The notes: generated by a model not told the origin, from the letters alone. Shown: positions 34,368-43,756, counted from the stretch's first letter. The stretch is DNA of 64,000 nucleotides from Listeria monocytogenes ATCC 19117 (GCF_000307025.1 NC_018584.1:744001-808000), one strand, 5' to 3'. Made by a program: numbers and translations.

Positions 34368-36098
34368 ATGAAAAAAGTAAAAGCAAGTGAAACACTCGTA
34401 CAAACATTAAAAAATTGGGGGATCGACCACGTATATGGTTTACCTGGTGATTCGATTGATACAGTAGTTGATGCCTTACGAAAAGAACAAGAAGCAATCG
34501 AATTTATTCACGTTCGGCACGAAGAAGTGGCGACACTCGCCGCAGCAGCATATACCAAATTAACAGGCAAAATTGGTGTCGCATTATCTATCGGCGGCCC
34601 CGGAGCAATTCATCTTCTAAACGGCATGTATGATGCAAAAATGGATCATGTGCCAATGCTCGTACTCGCTGGGCAAGTGACAACCGACGTCTTAAACACC
34701 GGCTTTTTCCAAGAAGTCAATTTACCAGCGATTTTTGAAGATGTTGCCGTGTATAATAAACAAATTGATAATGCCGAAACACTCGCGGATGTGGTTGATG
34801 AAGCAATCCGCACCGCTTATAAAGAAAAAGGCGTCGCTGTCCTAACGATTCCAAATGATATCCCGTCACAAGTAATTAAAGCGAGCCTTGAAGCAAAAAC
34901 AGTCAAATTCGAACAAGAAAATCCAAAACTAGATGAAGCGGCAATACAGGAAGCTGTAGCACGGATTGAAAAAGCGGAAAAACCAGTTATCTTAGCCGGA
35001 TTAGGGACTAAACACGCTGGACCAGAACTAATCGCCTTCTCAGAAAAATTGAAAATCCCGATTATTCATTCCTTACCAGCAAAAACCATTGTTCCAGATA
35101 ACCATCCAAATGCACTCGGAAACCTTGGTAAAATCGGAACCAAACCAGCATATGAAGCTATGCAAGAAACTGACTTACTATTAATGTTCGGGAATGATTA
35201 CCCTTATAGCGATTATTTACCAAAAAAAGCCGACTGCATCCAAATCGATATTGACCCAGCCAAAATCAGCAAACGTTTCCCTGCAACAGTTGGTTTAGTT
35301 GGCGATGCCGCAGAAATCATCGGTAATTTAACCGCGAAAACCGCACCTGTAGAAGAGCGTAAATTCCTTCAAGCATGCCAAGAAAACATGCAAGAATGGT
35401 GGAAATGGTTAGAAGAAGACATCGCACAAACAACCGATCCAATCGCCCCAGAAGTCGTGATGGCGAACATCCAAAAAATCGCTGATAAAGATGCCATTTT
35501 CTCTATCGACGTAGGAACTGCAACTGTTTGGAGCACTCGTTATTTACATTTAACCCCACAAAATGACTTTATCGTTTCCGCGTGGCTTGGTACTATGGGC
35601 TGCGGTTTACCTGGAGCTATCGCTGCCAAAAAAGCATTCCCAGACCGCCAAGCAATCGCCATCGTCGGTGATGGAGGCTTTTCCATGGTCATGCAAGATT
35701 TCGTCACTGCAGTAGGTTTAAACATGCCAATGATTGTCGTCGTGTTAAACAACCAACAACTTTCATTCATTAAATATGAACAACAATCAGCTGGTGAACT
35801 AAACTACGCCATCGATCTACCAGACATCAATTACGCAAAATTCGCCGAAAGTTGTGGAGGAATTGGTTTCCGAGTAGAAAAAATGGCGGACCTAGAAGCT
35901 GCTTTCGAAAACGCTAAACTAGCAACGAAGCCAGTAATCATCGACGTTTCCGTGGACAGTGCAGCCGCTCCACTACCTGGTAAAATCGTGATGGACGAAG
36001 CGCTCGGTTATACTAAATTCGAAATCCAATCAGTCTTAGAAGACCATCGTTTCGCAAAAATGCCACCACTTAAAACCATTTTACGCAGATTTTTATAA
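34368..36098 (+). CDS. Pyruvate oxidase (ThDP/FAD-dependent)
   Basis: A 576-residue thiamine-diphosphate enzyme converting pyruvate to acetyl phosphate or acetate, probably with oxygen or quinone as acceptor. Start at ATG 34368 behind GGGAGGAG; an ATG 18 bases earlier overlaps the ribosome site. The catalytic Glu lies in HVRHEEVATLAAAAY, and the ThDP motif is GDGGFSMVMQDF ... VVVLNN. It resembles POX/SpxB more than acetolactate synthase. Known as lmo0722. It stands alone between divergent and flagellar-type units. Confidence 0.85.
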   Translation: MKKVKASETLVQTLKNWGIDHVYGLPGDSIDTVVDALRKEQEAIEFIHVRHEEVATLAAAAYTKLTGKIGVALSIGGPGAIHLLNGMYDAKMDHVPMLVLAGQVTTDVLNTGFFQEVNLPAIFEDVAVYNKQIDNAETLADVVDEAIRTAYKEKGVAVLTIPNDIPSQVIKASLEAKTVKFEQENPKLDEAAIQEAVARIEKAEKPVILAGLGTKHAGPELIAFSEKLKIPIIHSLPAKTIVPDNHPNALGNLGKIGTKPAYEAMQETDLLLMFGNDYPYSDYLPKKADCIQIDIDPAKISKRFPATVGLVGDAAEIIGNLTAKTAPVEERKFLQACQENMQEWWKWLEEDIAQTTDPIAPEVVMANIQKIADKDAIFSIDVGTATVWSTRYLHLTPQNDFIVSAWLGTMGCGLPGAIAAKKAFPDRQAIAIVGDGGFSMVMQDFVTAVGLNMPMIVVVLNNQQLSFIKYEQQSAGELNYAIDLPDINYAKFAESCGGIGFRVEKMADLEAAFENAKLATKPVIIDVSVDSAAAPLPGKIVMDEALGYTKFEIQSVLEDHRFAKMPPLKTILRRFL

Positions 36099-36162
36099 AA
36101 AATAAATAAAAAAATAACATTATCACCCGTTTCATGCCGATTTTCGCTAATTATTATAACGT

Positions 36163-36226
36163 TTTTTTATTAAAACTAATTATTTTACAATAAAATATGG
36201 AGTTTTTTTAAAAAATATGAGATAAT
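36163..36226 (+). promoter_or_regulatory. Three phased MogR-type boxes and promoter of the MCP gene
   Basis: Boxes at 36163-36175 (exact), 36183-36195 (one C in the centre) and 36203-36215 (exact) are spaced exactly 20 bases apart. A -10 GATAAT follows at 36221-36226, with a weak -35 at 36198-36203 overlapping the third box. This places the downstream chemoreceptor under the motility repressor though it is outside the flagellar island. Confidence 0.75.
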
Positions 36227-36259
36227 AAATTAGAATTAGAGAATAGGAGTGTGGAATGG

Positions 36260-38065
36260 GTGAATTTAATTAAAAATCGTAAATTGAAAACAAAATTAAG
36301 CATCAATATTGTTATAACGACCATCATGTTAATCGGACTTGGCGCGACTAGCTTTCTTGGCTTTCGTCATGTAGCAACACTTTCAGATAATATGGTTGAT
36401 AATAATGTCGCACCGATGAAAGAAATCGCAAAAATCCAAACAAACATGGCACAAATCAATATCGACATCCTGACCATGTTCGACACTATTAACGGAAAAT
36501 CAGCTCTTATAAAAGATATTGATGATCTTTATGCCGAAAATGACCAAGCAATTCATAATTTCAAAAAAGCCAATTTAACAGCAGAAGATAAAAAACAATT
36601 AGCGTACTTTGAAGAAAAACTAGCGGACATGAAATCATCCGCATCGTCAGTAATCAGTGACACATCAAGCGCACTAGACGACGCAGAACTACTTGGAGCG
36701 CAAAACAGATACTACCAAAACGTCAAAACAAAATTTGACGATGCAACTAAACAATTAAACGTTTTAAATGAAATGAACTACAAAGAAGTCGAAAATTCTT
36801 CTCAAGCAATTTCTGACTTTGGTGTAAAAATCAGTATCATTTTCACAGCAGTTATTATTGCCGTGCTAATTTCTCTATTCATTTTTAATGCTTATATTAC
36901 AAGAGTGATTCTAAAAGGAATCCGTCACTTGCAAACAGCTGTACATAAAGTAGCTAGTGGAGATTTGTCGTACCGCAGCACTTATAACGGTAGAGACGAG
37001 CTTGGTGATATTACAAACGACTTGAATGAAATGAGCGAAAACCTAAGATTAATGATTGAAGACGTTAAAAAAGCTTCTACAGACGTTAAATCTTCCAGTG
37101 ATAACGTTATTATTAGTTCGGAAATTATTTCTGCAATGACGACAGAAATGGACATCGAAATGAAAATGATGGGTGAGCAAATCCAAACACAAATCGGCAG
37201 CATGAAAGAAAGCACGGATGCAATGGATCAAATGACTGGCGGCGTTCAAAATGTGGCTGAATACGCGCTTAAAGTATCTGACCTAACAAAAGATTCCGCA
37301 GAAAAAACGAACGATGGCATTGCCGTTATCAATAATCTCGTGTCCCAAATGGACCGTATCAGTGGCGTTATGCGTTCAAGTACAGACGTTGTTTCTCAAT
37401 TAGTTAACCGCGTTGGTGAAGTGGAAAAAGCGCTGGATACCGTTACAAATATCGCTGACCAAACCAACTTGCTTGCCCTAAATGCGGCAATCGAATCTGC
37501 TCGTGCTGGTGAACATGGCCGTGGATTTGCAGTCGTAGCCGAAGAAGTCCGCAAACTAGCTGAACAATCACGACTTGCTGTTGTTGACATTAATACTGTT
37601 CTGAAAAAAATTCAAACAGAATCAAAAACTACTATCGAAGTAATGAACACAGGTCTTTCCGAATCAGAAGCTGGCCAAAAAATCATTTCTGAAACGGAAG
37701 CAACTTTCACAGACTTACTCAATCGTGTCAATGATATTTCCGCTCAAATGCAAAATGTATCTCAAGAAACCGAAGAAATGGCTGCGGGAATTGAAGAAGT
37801 CAACACGTCAATTAGCGACGTAACAGAAATTTCCAATCAAATCGGTGAAAAATCCACTGCTGCACTTGAATTCGCAGAAGTAAACAAAATGAAAGTGGAC
37901 GAGCTAGTTGTTATCTCCGAAGAAATGCAAAAAATTTCCGGTTCATTAGAAGGGTATATCGCCAACTTCAATACCGAAGTGAGCGAAGAAGCGGTCGAAG
38001 TAACAGAAGAGCCAGAATCAGAAACAAAAGATCCAGGAGAGCCAGTCCTAGCAGAAAATGTCTAG
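36260..38065 (+). CDS. Methyl-accepting chemotaxis protein
   Basis: About 601 residues from GTG 36260 (GTG 36251 is too close to AGGAG). TM1 about 14-33, a periplasmic four-helix-bundle sensor to about 185, TM2 about 187-209, HAMP ([23 protein letters not shown]), and the signalling hairpin tip [24 protein letters not shown]. Methylation-type Gln/Glu pairs are present in the helical arms. It would feed CheA/CheV. Known as lmo0723. Confidence 0.95.
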   Translation: MNLIKNRKLKTKLSINIVITTIMLIGLGATSFLGFRHVATLSDNMVDNNVAPMKEIAKIQTNMAQINIDILTMFDTINGKSALIKDIDDLYAENDQAIHNFKKANLTAEDKKQLAYFEEKLADMKSSASSVISDTSSALDDAELLGAQNRYYQNVKTKFDDATKQLNVLNEMNYKEVENSSQAISDFGVKISIIFTAVIIAVLISLFIFNAYITRVILKGIRHLQTAVHKVASGDLSYRSTYNGRDELGDITNDLNEMSENLRLMIEDVKKASTDVKSSSDNVIISSEIISAMTTEMDIEMKMMGEQIQTQIGSMKESTDAMDQMTGGVQNVAEYALKVSDLTKDSAEKTNDGIAVINNLVSQMDRISGVMRSSTDVVSQLVNRVGEVEKALDTVTNIADQTNLLALNAAIESARAGEHGRGFAVVAEEVRKLAEQSRLAVVDINTVLKKIQTESKTTIEVMNTGLSESEAGQKIISETEATFTDLLNRVNDISAQMQNVSQETEEMAAGIEEVNTSISDVTEISNQIGEKSTAALEFAEVNKMKVDELVVISEEMQKISGSLEGYIANFNTEVSEEAVEVTEEPESETKDPGEPVLAENV

Positions 38066-38077
38066 GAAGCATGTATA

Positions 38078-38806
38078 ATGCGAATTTGGATAAAATCACT
38101 GCTTGTCATTACAGCGTGTATATTTAGTTTGACCCTTCTAAATACGAAATATACCTTTTATTCACCAACCGTCAAACTCGAAAGCGCCAAAGTCGTTTAT
38201 AAATTAGACAACGAACCTTTTAATGTAAGATTAGATGTGCCACTAGTGAATCAAATGGATGCTCCTACGCTTTTTAATGGCTGCGAAGTAACGAGTTTAG
38301 CAATGCTCTTACAATTCAATGGAAAGCGTGTAACGAAAAATGAGTTAGCGAATAATCTCCCAACAACACCAATCGAACAAAATGGTTTACACGGTAATCC
38401 GGATAAAGCATTTGTTGGGAGCATTAGCGGCGATAGCCCTGGTCTAGGCGTGAATCATGCTCCCATAGCTAATCTGGCTGCTAAATACGTTAATGAAGCA
38501 CACGTCCACGATATTAGCGGGAATAGCATTCAAGACATCATTACTGTACTCAGCACAGGCGCACCAGTATGGATTATCACTACCACCGACTACCATGCAC
38601 CCAAAAACTGGCAAACCGTCCAAACAAAAGAAGGTAAAAAGAAAATCACGTATTCGATGCACAGTGTGGTAATTACTGGGTTCGATAAAAACAATTTTTA
38701 TATTAATGATCCATATGGACATAAAAACCGTGCCGTAAAAAGAAGTGTACTTGAAGAAGGCTGGTCTGCTATGGGCAAGCAAGCCATTTACCTAAGTCAC
38801 CCATAA
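38078..38806 (+). CDS. Membrane-anchored C39-like cysteine peptidase family protein
   Basis: A 242-residue protein with an N-terminal membrane helix (about 5-22) and an extracellular C39_2-type papain fold: RLDVPLVNQMDAPTLFNGCEVTSLAMLL with the catalytic Cys, HSVVITGFDKNNFYINDPYG with the His and Asn/Asp. Similar proteins are widespread in Gram-positives, with largely unknown substrates. It lies 12 bases after the MCP stop and may be co-transcribed; ends at a terminator. Known as lmo0724. Confidence 0.82.
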   Translation: MRIWIKSLLVITACIFSLTLLNTKYTFYSPTVKLESAKVVYKLDNEPFNVRLDVPLVNQMDAPTLFNGCEVTSLAMLLQFNGKRVTKNELANNLPTTPIEQNGLHGNPDKAFVGSISGDSPGLGVNHAPIANLAAKYVNEAHVHDISGNSIQDIITVLSTGAPVWIITTTDYHAPKNWQTVQTKEGKKKITYSMHSVVITGFDKNNFYINDPYGHKNRAVKRSVLEEGWSAMGKQAIYLSHP

Positions 38807-38850
38807 AAAAATCGTTTGAAAGCATATCTCATGCTCTCAAACGATTTTTT
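38806..38850. terminator. Bidirectional terminator
   Basis: Perfect 14-bp outer stem (38806-38819 with 38837-38850) with an inner GCAT/ATGC stem, A tract on one side and T tract on the other, between convergent genes. Confidence 0.92.
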
Positions 38851-39061
38851 ATATTTTCTTCTTAATAAATAGGACGACAGCAAGCGCGACAAGCACCACT
38901 CCAATAACAATCGGCCAAACCGAAAACGCATCTCCGGTAGAAGGAAGAAAGGAAGCAGTATTTGTACTTTCAAATGCGACAGCTGTACTTTCTCGGAAAT
39001 AAATGAATCCAAGTGAAATGAAAACAGCAATACTAGCAACTAATTTTTTTGCAAAAACCAT
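38849..39061 (-). CDS. Very small LPXTG cell-wall protein
   Basis: A 70-residue protein with both a signal peptide (basic AKK, hydrophobic 8-20, cleavage likely near residue 28) and a complete sortase signal: LPSTG (39-43), hydrophobic helix VWPIVIGVVLVALAVVLFI, and KKKI tail. After processing only about 10-15 residues would be attached to peptidoglycan. AAGGAG lies 8 bases before the ATG, and a good promoter is upstream, so it is probably real. Known as lmo0725; function unknown. Confidence 0.78.
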   Translation of the reverse strand: MVFAKKLVASIAVFISLGFIYFRESTAVAFESTNTASFLPSTGDAFSVWPIVIGVVLVALAVVLFIKKKI

Positions 39062-39091
39062 TCAGCTCGCTCCTTTTTGTATCATAACTAT

Positions 39092-39120
39092 ATTATTAGT
39101 CATTTGTTATTTTTTGTCAA
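39092..39120 (-). promoter_or_regulatory. Promoter of the small LPXTG gene
   Basis: On the minus strand, TTGACA (39120-39115), 17-base spacer, AATAAT (39097-39092). Confidence 0.65.
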
Positions 39121-39159
39121 TGTATAGACCAATTTTAAACAAACGGCTATATATAATGC

Positions 39160-39188
39160 TTGACCTAGTATACATATTATTGTAAAAT
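39160..39188 (+). promoter_or_regulatory. Promoter of glmS
   Basis: TTGACC (39160-39165), 17-base spacer, TAAAAT (39183-39188). It gives a leader of about 310 bases containing the ribozyme. Confidence 0.75.
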
Positions 39189-39238
39189 GAATTTGTTTCC
39201 TTGAAAAGTAGTGAAGGAGGATTGTACAATTAAATAGA

Positions 39239-39420
39239 AGCGCCAGAACTGATTGGGACGAAAATACTTGAAGGTGAAATCCCTGAAAAGTAAACAGTCA
39301 GTTGACGAGGAGGAGATTAATCGAAGTTTCGGCGGGAGTCTCCCGGCTGTGCATGCAGTCGTTAAGTCTTACTTACAAATCACTTGGGTGACCAAGTGGA
39401 CAGAGTAGTAATGAAACATG
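39239..39420 (+). ncRNA. glmS self-cleaving ribozyme / GlcN6P riboswitch
   Basis: The conserved core is clear: cleavage site before AGCGCCAGAACT (39239), then AGTTGACGAGGAGGAG, ATCGAAGTTTCGGCGGGAG, CTCCCGGCTGTGCATG and the 3' pseudoknot domain CACTTGGGTGACCAAGTG with GTAGTAAT. In this family glucosamine-6-phosphate acts as cofactor for cleavage between 39238 and 39239, reducing glmS expression. The P1 region is longer than in Bacillus (about 50 bases between the strands). The 3' boundary is approximate. Confidence 0.95.
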
Positions 39421-39508
39421 TTTTTTACCCTCCAAGGAAACCAAAAAATGTAGAGGGCTTGAAATTGGATAAGTCTGCCCTCAAGTTAATTATTGGAGGA
39501 GTTTTACT

Positions 39509-41314
39509 ATGTGTGGAATCGTTGGATATATTGGAACAAATAATGCAAAAGGCATTTTATTAGAAGGACTTGAAAAATTAGAATACCGCGGCTATGACTC
39601 TGCGGGAATCGCTTTGCAAAACAAAGACCTAGTAACAGTAGTTAAAGAAAAAGGACGGATTGCAGACCTTGCGAGCCTTGTACCAAGTGATGCATTCGGT
39701 ACAACAGGAATCGGACATACACGCTGGGCAACGCACGGTAAACCAAATCACGAAAACGCCCACCCGCACCAAAGCAAATCTGGTCGTTTTACAATGGTTC
39801 ATAACGGCGTAATCGAAAACTATACCCTTTTAAAAGAAGAATACTTAAAAAATCATTCATTTGTTAGTGATACGGATACAGAAGTAATCGTTCAGCTTAT
39901 TGAACTCTTTGCAGCAGAACTTTCGACTAAAGAAGCATTCAAAAAAGCGTTATCGTTACTTCATGGTTCTTACGCGATCTGCTTAATTGACCAAACCGAT
40001 ACAGAAACACTATACGCAGCAAAAAACAAAAGCCCATTACTAATCGGAAAAGGCGAAAACTTCAACGTTATTGCAAGTGATGCAATGGCTGTTCTTAAAG
40101 AAACAGATGAATTCGTGGAAATTATGGATAAAGAAATCGTTATCGTTACAAAAGACGGTTTTACATTAGAAACATTAGAAGGGGAAGAAATTAGCCGCGC
40201 GAGCTACACTGCTGAATTAGATGCATCTGACATCGAAAAAGGCACATACCCGCACTATATGTTAAAAGAAATCGACGAACAACCAGCAGTAACACGTAAA
40301 ATCATCCAAGCTTACCAAAACGAAGCTGGGGAAATCAATGTCGATCAAACAATCCTTGATGAAATTTTATCTTCTGACCGTATTCATATTGTCGCTTGTG
40401 GTACGAGCTATCATGCTGGTTTAGTCGGAAAAAATTTAATCGAAAAAATGGCGAAAATTCCTGTAGAAGTACATGTTTCTAGTGAATTTGGTTATAATTT
40501 ACCGCTAATGTCTAAAAAGCCGTTATTCATTTTCATTACCCAAAGTGGGGAAACAGCTGATAGCCGCCAATGCCTTGTAAAAGTGAAAGAACTTGGTTAC
40601 CGGACGCTGACATTAACGAACGTACCAGGCTCTACGCTTGACCGTGAAGCGGATCATTCGATGTATCTCTATGCTGGACCTGAAATTGCGGTTGCATCAA
40701 CAAAAGCATATACCGCACAGATTTCGGTTTTAGCAGTACTTGCAGTTTCACTTGGTCGCGAAATTGGTGATGCTGAAGCGCTTAGCATTAATTTAGCTGC
40801 TGAATTAGGTATCGTTGCAACTGCAATGGAAGCAATGGTTTCTAGTAAAGAAGTTATCGAACATATTGCGGGCGAATACTTAGCGACTTCTCGTAACGCC
40901 TTCTTCTTAGGTAGAAACATCGATTATTTCGTAGCGATGGAAGCAGCACTTAAACTAAAAGAAATTTCATATATTCAAGCAGAAGGTTTTGCAAGTGGGG
41001 AATTAAAACATGGTACTATTGCGCTTATTGAAGACGGCACACCAGTTTTAGCGCTTATCACGCAAGAATCTATCAACTGGAATATTCGCGGAAATGTAAA
41101 TGAAGTCTTAGCGCGTGGAGCAAAAACTTGTGTATTTGCAATGGAAAACGTTGCGCAACCAGGTGACCGCTTTGTTATTCCGCAAGTGCATCCATTATTA
41201 ACACCACTAGCGAGCGTGATCCCGTGTCAATTATTAGCTTATTACGCAGCACTTCACCGTGACTGTGATGTCGATAAACCAAGAAACTTAGCAAAAAGTG
41301 TCACAGTAGAATAA
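39509..41314 (+). CDS. glmS: GlmS, glutamine-fructose-6-phosphate aminotransferase
   Basis: A 601-residue enzyme making glucosamine-6-phosphate for cell-wall precursors. N-terminal Cys2 nucleophile (MCGIVGYIG), [11 protein letters not shown] glutaminase motif, two SIS sugar-isomerase domains ([22 protein letters not shown]) and the C-terminal [13 protein letters not shown]. Strong TTGGAGGAG ribosome site. Expression is governed by the upstream ribozyme. Confidence 0.98.
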   Translation: MCGIVGYIGTNNAKGILLEGLEKLEYRGYDSAGIALQNKDLVTVVKEKGRIADLASLVPSDAFGTTGIGHTRWATHGKPNHENAHPHQSKSGRFTMVHNGVIENYTLLKEEYLKNHSFVSDTDTEVIVQLIELFAAELSTKEAFKKALSLLHGSYAICLIDQTDTETLYAAKNKSPLLIGKGENFNVIASDAMAVLKETDEFVEIMDKEIVIVTKDGFTLETLEGEEISRASYTAELDASDIEKGTYPHYMLKEIDEQPAVTRKIIQAYQNEAGEINVDQTILDEILSSDRIHIVACGTSYHAGLVGKNLIEKMAKIPVEVHVSSEFGYNLPLMSKKPLFIFITQSGETADSRQCLVKVKELGYRTLTLTNVPGSTLDREADHSMYLYAGPEIAVASTKAYTAQISVLAVLAVSLGREIGDAEALSINLAAELGIVATAMEAMVSSKEVIEHIAGEYLATSRNAFFLGRNIDYFVAMEAALKLKEISYIQAEGFASGELKHGTIALIEDGTPVLALITQESINWNIRGNVNEVLARGAKTCVFAMENVAQPGDRFVIPQVHPLLTPLASVIPCQLLAYYAALHRDCDVDKPRNLAKSVTVE

Positions 41315-41319
41315 AGTAT

Positions 41320-41356
41320 TCAAGACCTTTTCGAAATTAGAAAAGGTCTTTTTTTA
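41320..41356 (+). terminator. Terminator after glmS
   Basis: Perfect 11-bp stem AAGACCTTTTC (41322-41332) / GAAAAGGTCTT (41340-41350) with a T tract. Confidence 0.92.
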
Positions 41357-41426
41357 TGTAATCAATAAATTTGCACGACGCCCTTGTTATACTATAAACT
41401 TAGAGAGGAATGGGGGAAATCAGCCA

Positions 41427-42167
41427 ATGGAAGTATCAAACGTAACACTCGAACCAAATAAAGATAGCCGCCCCGCAGTTTTAACAATCGGCAAATTCGA
41501 CGGGGTACATATCGGCCATCAGACCATTTTAAATACAGCCTTATCCATAAAAAAAGAAAATGAAATATTAACCGCTATTAGTTTCAGTCCACATCCGCTT
41601 TGGGCTTTAAAACAAATCGAAATATACCGCGAAATGCTCACACCAAGAATGGAAAAAGAACGTTGGCTCGCGCATTACGGTGTCGATCATTTAATCGAAA
41701 CAGCATTCACACCTCGGTATGCGGAAACGACACCAGAAGAGTTTGTCAGAGACCATTTAACCAATTTGAATTTATCGCATATCGTCGTTGGTTCTGAATT
41801 TAATTTTGGGAAAGGGCGCGATTCTGACGTAGATTTACTCCGGGACCTATGCAAGCCCTATGATATTGGTGTCACATCTGTCCCGGTTATTGAAACAAAT
41901 CAAACCAAAATAAGTTCCACCAACATTCGAGCGTTTATTCGGCGCGGTCATTTTCAAGAAGCGGAAGAGCTCTTAGGCCATCCGTGGTATATTACTGGAA
42001 TTGTAGAAAATGGTGAGATGACTGGCTTAGATGATTACGTTCTCCCGGCAACAGGTACGTATCAAACAGACTCAGGAATAGTGAATGTAACGAACAATCG
42101 TACCATCGAAGTCGGATTGTCAGATGGACTTCAACAATTACATATGAAAAACGAACTTTCCGAGTAA
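41427..42167 (+). CDS. RibF-type FAD synthetase, lacking a full riboflavin-kinase domain
   Basis: A 246-residue protein matching the N-terminal nucleotidyltransferase half of bifunctional RibF: GKFDGVHIGHQTIL (about 24-37), SFSPHP, and SSTNIRAFIRRGHFQEAEELLG (about 164-185). Family RibF proteins have about 310 residues; here only about 60 follow, and they lack the kinase PTAN signature. It should therefore adenylate FMN to FAD but not phosphorylate riboflavin. I recall lmo0728 described as a monofunctional FAD synthetase. A second, complete RibF is expected elsewhere. Confidence 0.82.
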   Translation: MEVSNVTLEPNKDSRPAVLTIGKFDGVHIGHQTILNTALSIKKENEILTAISFSPHPLWALKQIEIYREMLTPRMEKERWLAHYGVDHLIETAFTPRYAETTPEEFVRDHLTNLNLSHIVVGSEFNFGKGRDSDVDLLRDLCKPYDIGVTSVPVIETNQTKISSTNIRAFIRRGHFQEAEELLGHPWYITGIVENGEMTGLDDYVLPATGTYQTDSGIVNVTNNRTIEVGLSDGLQQLHMKNELSE

Positions 42168-42182
42168 TTAGGAAAGTTTTTC

Positions 42183-42230
42183 TTTACATTTTATAAAATT
42201 AGTAATATACTAATTTAGTAAATTACTAAA
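42183..42230 (+). promoter_or_regulatory. Promoter with two adjacent palindromic operators
   Basis: TTTACA (42183-42188), 17-base spacer, TATACT (42206-42211). Palindrome 1, TTAGTA-ATA-TACTAA (42199-42213), covers the -10; palindrome 2, TTTAGTAA-A-TTACTAAA (42214-42230), follows directly over the start site. The half-sites TTAGTA/TTTAGTAA are alike, so a dimeric repressor may bind twice. The regulator is unknown. Confidence 0.65.
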
Positions 42231-42249
42231 AATTAAAAGGAGAAATCTT

Positions 42250-42729
42250 ATGAAGATTCCAACTACCTTAAAACATAAACCAGTAATCGTTGTTGAAAAT
42301 TATGAAGAAGTAGATGGCAAGAACGCTTACCATTCTGATGCGAAAGGACTTTCGCTCGGACTTGCACAGTGGAATGATCGGGGTAAAGTAGATATTTCAG
42401 CCAAAGTATGGCGTCATACTGGTGATAAATGGTCACGCCAATCCGAAGAACTTCCGCTACACCGTGTGCTTGATTTGGCCATTTTAATTGCTAGAACCAA
42501 AGTCCATTTCAAAGATGCTTACCGCTTACCTCATTTTTATGACAAAGAAAATCCTACGCTTGATCGCATCGGCTTGCAAGGAGATGCGCTGACTATTGCT
42601 GTTTGTGAAGATAACGAATATATCGATGAGGACATGCAATTGTTCGAACAAGTTTTAAAAAATGATGATGAACTCCTCAGCGAACGCCTCAAAACATTAA
42701 GCAAACTATTACAAGAAGCAGGTTATTAA
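42250..42729 (+). CDS. Conserved small protein (DUF6530-like)
   Basis: A 159-residue cytoplasmic protein. Sequences such as HSDAKGLSLGLAQWNDRGKVDISAKVW and SEELPLHRVLDLAILIARTKVHF resemble a small conserved Bacilli family that I associate with DUF6530 (from memory). No catalytic motif is evident. It follows a promoter with two operator-like palindromes and is 13 bases from the next gene, so the two form an operon. Known as lmo0729. Confidence 0.72.
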   Translation: MKIPTTLKHKPVIVVENYEEVDGKNAYHSDAKGLSLGLAQWNDRGKVDISAKVWRHTGDKWSRQSEELPLHRVLDLAILIARTKVHFKDAYRLPHFYDKENPTLDRIGLQGDALTIAVCEDNEYIDEDMQLFEQVLKNDDELLSERLKTLSKLLQEAGY

Positions 42730-42742
42730 GGACGTGAAATAA

Positions 42743-43081
42743 TTGAATAAAGACAATCGTAAAGAACTAATTCGTGCATATAAAGAAAAATCTCCCGATG
42801 CCGGGGTTTACCGTTTTATCAGTACAAAAAGTGGTAAATCCTTAATTGATAACACAATGGATTTAAAAGGAATCGCCAATAAACTTGCTTTCGGAGTGAA
42901 AATTGGAGCGGGAAATATGCTACCACCAGAAATGGCAAAAGAAGCAAAGGAATATGGTATTGACACCATTCAATTTGAAATTCTTGAAAAAGTAGATATT
43001 AAGCCCGAAATGACAAAAGAAGATATTAAAGAAGAAAATGATGTACTCCTTAGTTTATGGCTAGAACGTGAAGATATCTGA
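42743..43081 (+). CDS. GIY-YIG-like small protein
   Basis: A 112-residue protein from TTG 42743. The opening NKDNRKELIRAYKEKSPDAGVYRF and later SLIDNTMDLKGIANKLAFGVKIG resemble the small stand-alone GIY-YIG nuclease-like family in Bacilli, but the GIY and YIG positions are degenerate, so catalysis is doubtful. Second gene of a two-gene operon, ending at a terminator. Known as lmo0730. Confidence 0.62.
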   Translation: MNKDNRKELIRAYKEKSPDAGVYRFISTKSGKSLIDNTMDLKGIANKLAFGVKIGAGNMLPPEMAKEAKEYGIDTIQFEILEKVDIKPEMTKEDIKEENDVLLSLWLEREDI

Positions 43082-43109
43082 GACCTTTCACTTGAAAGGT
43101 CTTTTTTTA
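43081..43109 (+). terminator. Terminator after the GIY-YIG-like gene
   Basis: AGACCTTTCA (43081-43090) pairs with TGAAAGGTCT (43093-43102), followed by a T tract; the left arm starts at the last base of the stop codon. Confidence 0.88.
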
Positions 43110-43225
43110 TTAAAATTGTACAATAAAAAGATAATTGCAATAAAATACACGAAATGTCTACATTTTCTAGCAAAATTAATGTTATACTAATAAATGACTA
43201 TTTTAAAAGGGAGGTTTATATCATA

Positions 43226-43630
43226 ATGAATCCAAGAAAATCAGAATTTGTTCTAACATTAATTGCAGGAATTACAGGTATTATTGCTGGTATTACTGGA
43301 ATCGCGGGCGGAGGTTTACTTGCTGCTCTTTCTGGCAGTGAAGAATTATCTAACGCAACTGCGATGACTGCTGCTGACTCTGAAGCACTTGCTGCTGCAG
43401 GTGGTTTAACAGTAATTTTCTCTATAATTGCTTTAGTGCTTGGTATTGCTTTGATTGTTTTTGCTGTATTAATTAAACGCAATGCTAAAGTATTCGGTAT
43501 CTTGACGCTAGTAGCTGGTGTTGTAGGTTTCTTCTTAGTAGGATTACTATGGATCGTTCCAGGTGTACTTGCTGTTATTGCAGGTATTATGTGCCTAGCG
43601 AGAAAAGTACCAACTGACACATTTAGCTAA
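43226..43630 (+). CDS. Small multi-pass membrane protein (DUF4064-like)
   Basis: A 134-residue hydrophobic protein from ATG 43226, with GGGAGG about 11 bases upstream; the frame is open further upstream but without a good start. Three to four membrane helices (about 9-32, 62-84, 92-116), with Gly/Ile/Ala-rich repeats (LIAGITGIIAGITGIAGGG). It resembles DUF4064 membrane proteins. Function unknown. Confidence 0.7.
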   Translation: MNPRKSEFVLTLIAGITGIIAGITGIAGGGLLAALSGSEELSNATAMTAADSEALAAAGGLTVIFSIIALVLGIALIVFAVLIKRNAKVFGILTLVAGVVGFFLVGLLWIVPGVLAVIAGIMCLARKVPTDTFS

Positions 43631-43642
43631 TCTTAATGCTAG

Positions 43643-43684
43643 ACTGTAATAGGATGAGGAATCATTCTGTTGCAGTTTTTTTGA
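43643..43684 (+). terminator. Terminator after the small membrane protein gene
   Basis: 15-bp stem with three G-T pairs (43643-43657 with 43662-43676) and an 8-base T tract. Confidence 0.82.
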
Positions 43685-43724
43685 TTTAAATAGTTCTCAA
43701 AAGATAATAAATTTATTTTAAAGT

Positions 43725-43756
43725 AAAACTGACAATTTATTTTGTCGGTTTTTTTG
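43725..43756 (+). terminator. Second terminator-like hairpin
   Basis: AAAACTGACAA (43725-43735) with TTGTCGGTTTT (43742-43752), one mismatch or G-T pair, followed by T residues. It may back up the preceding terminator. Confidence 0.65.
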
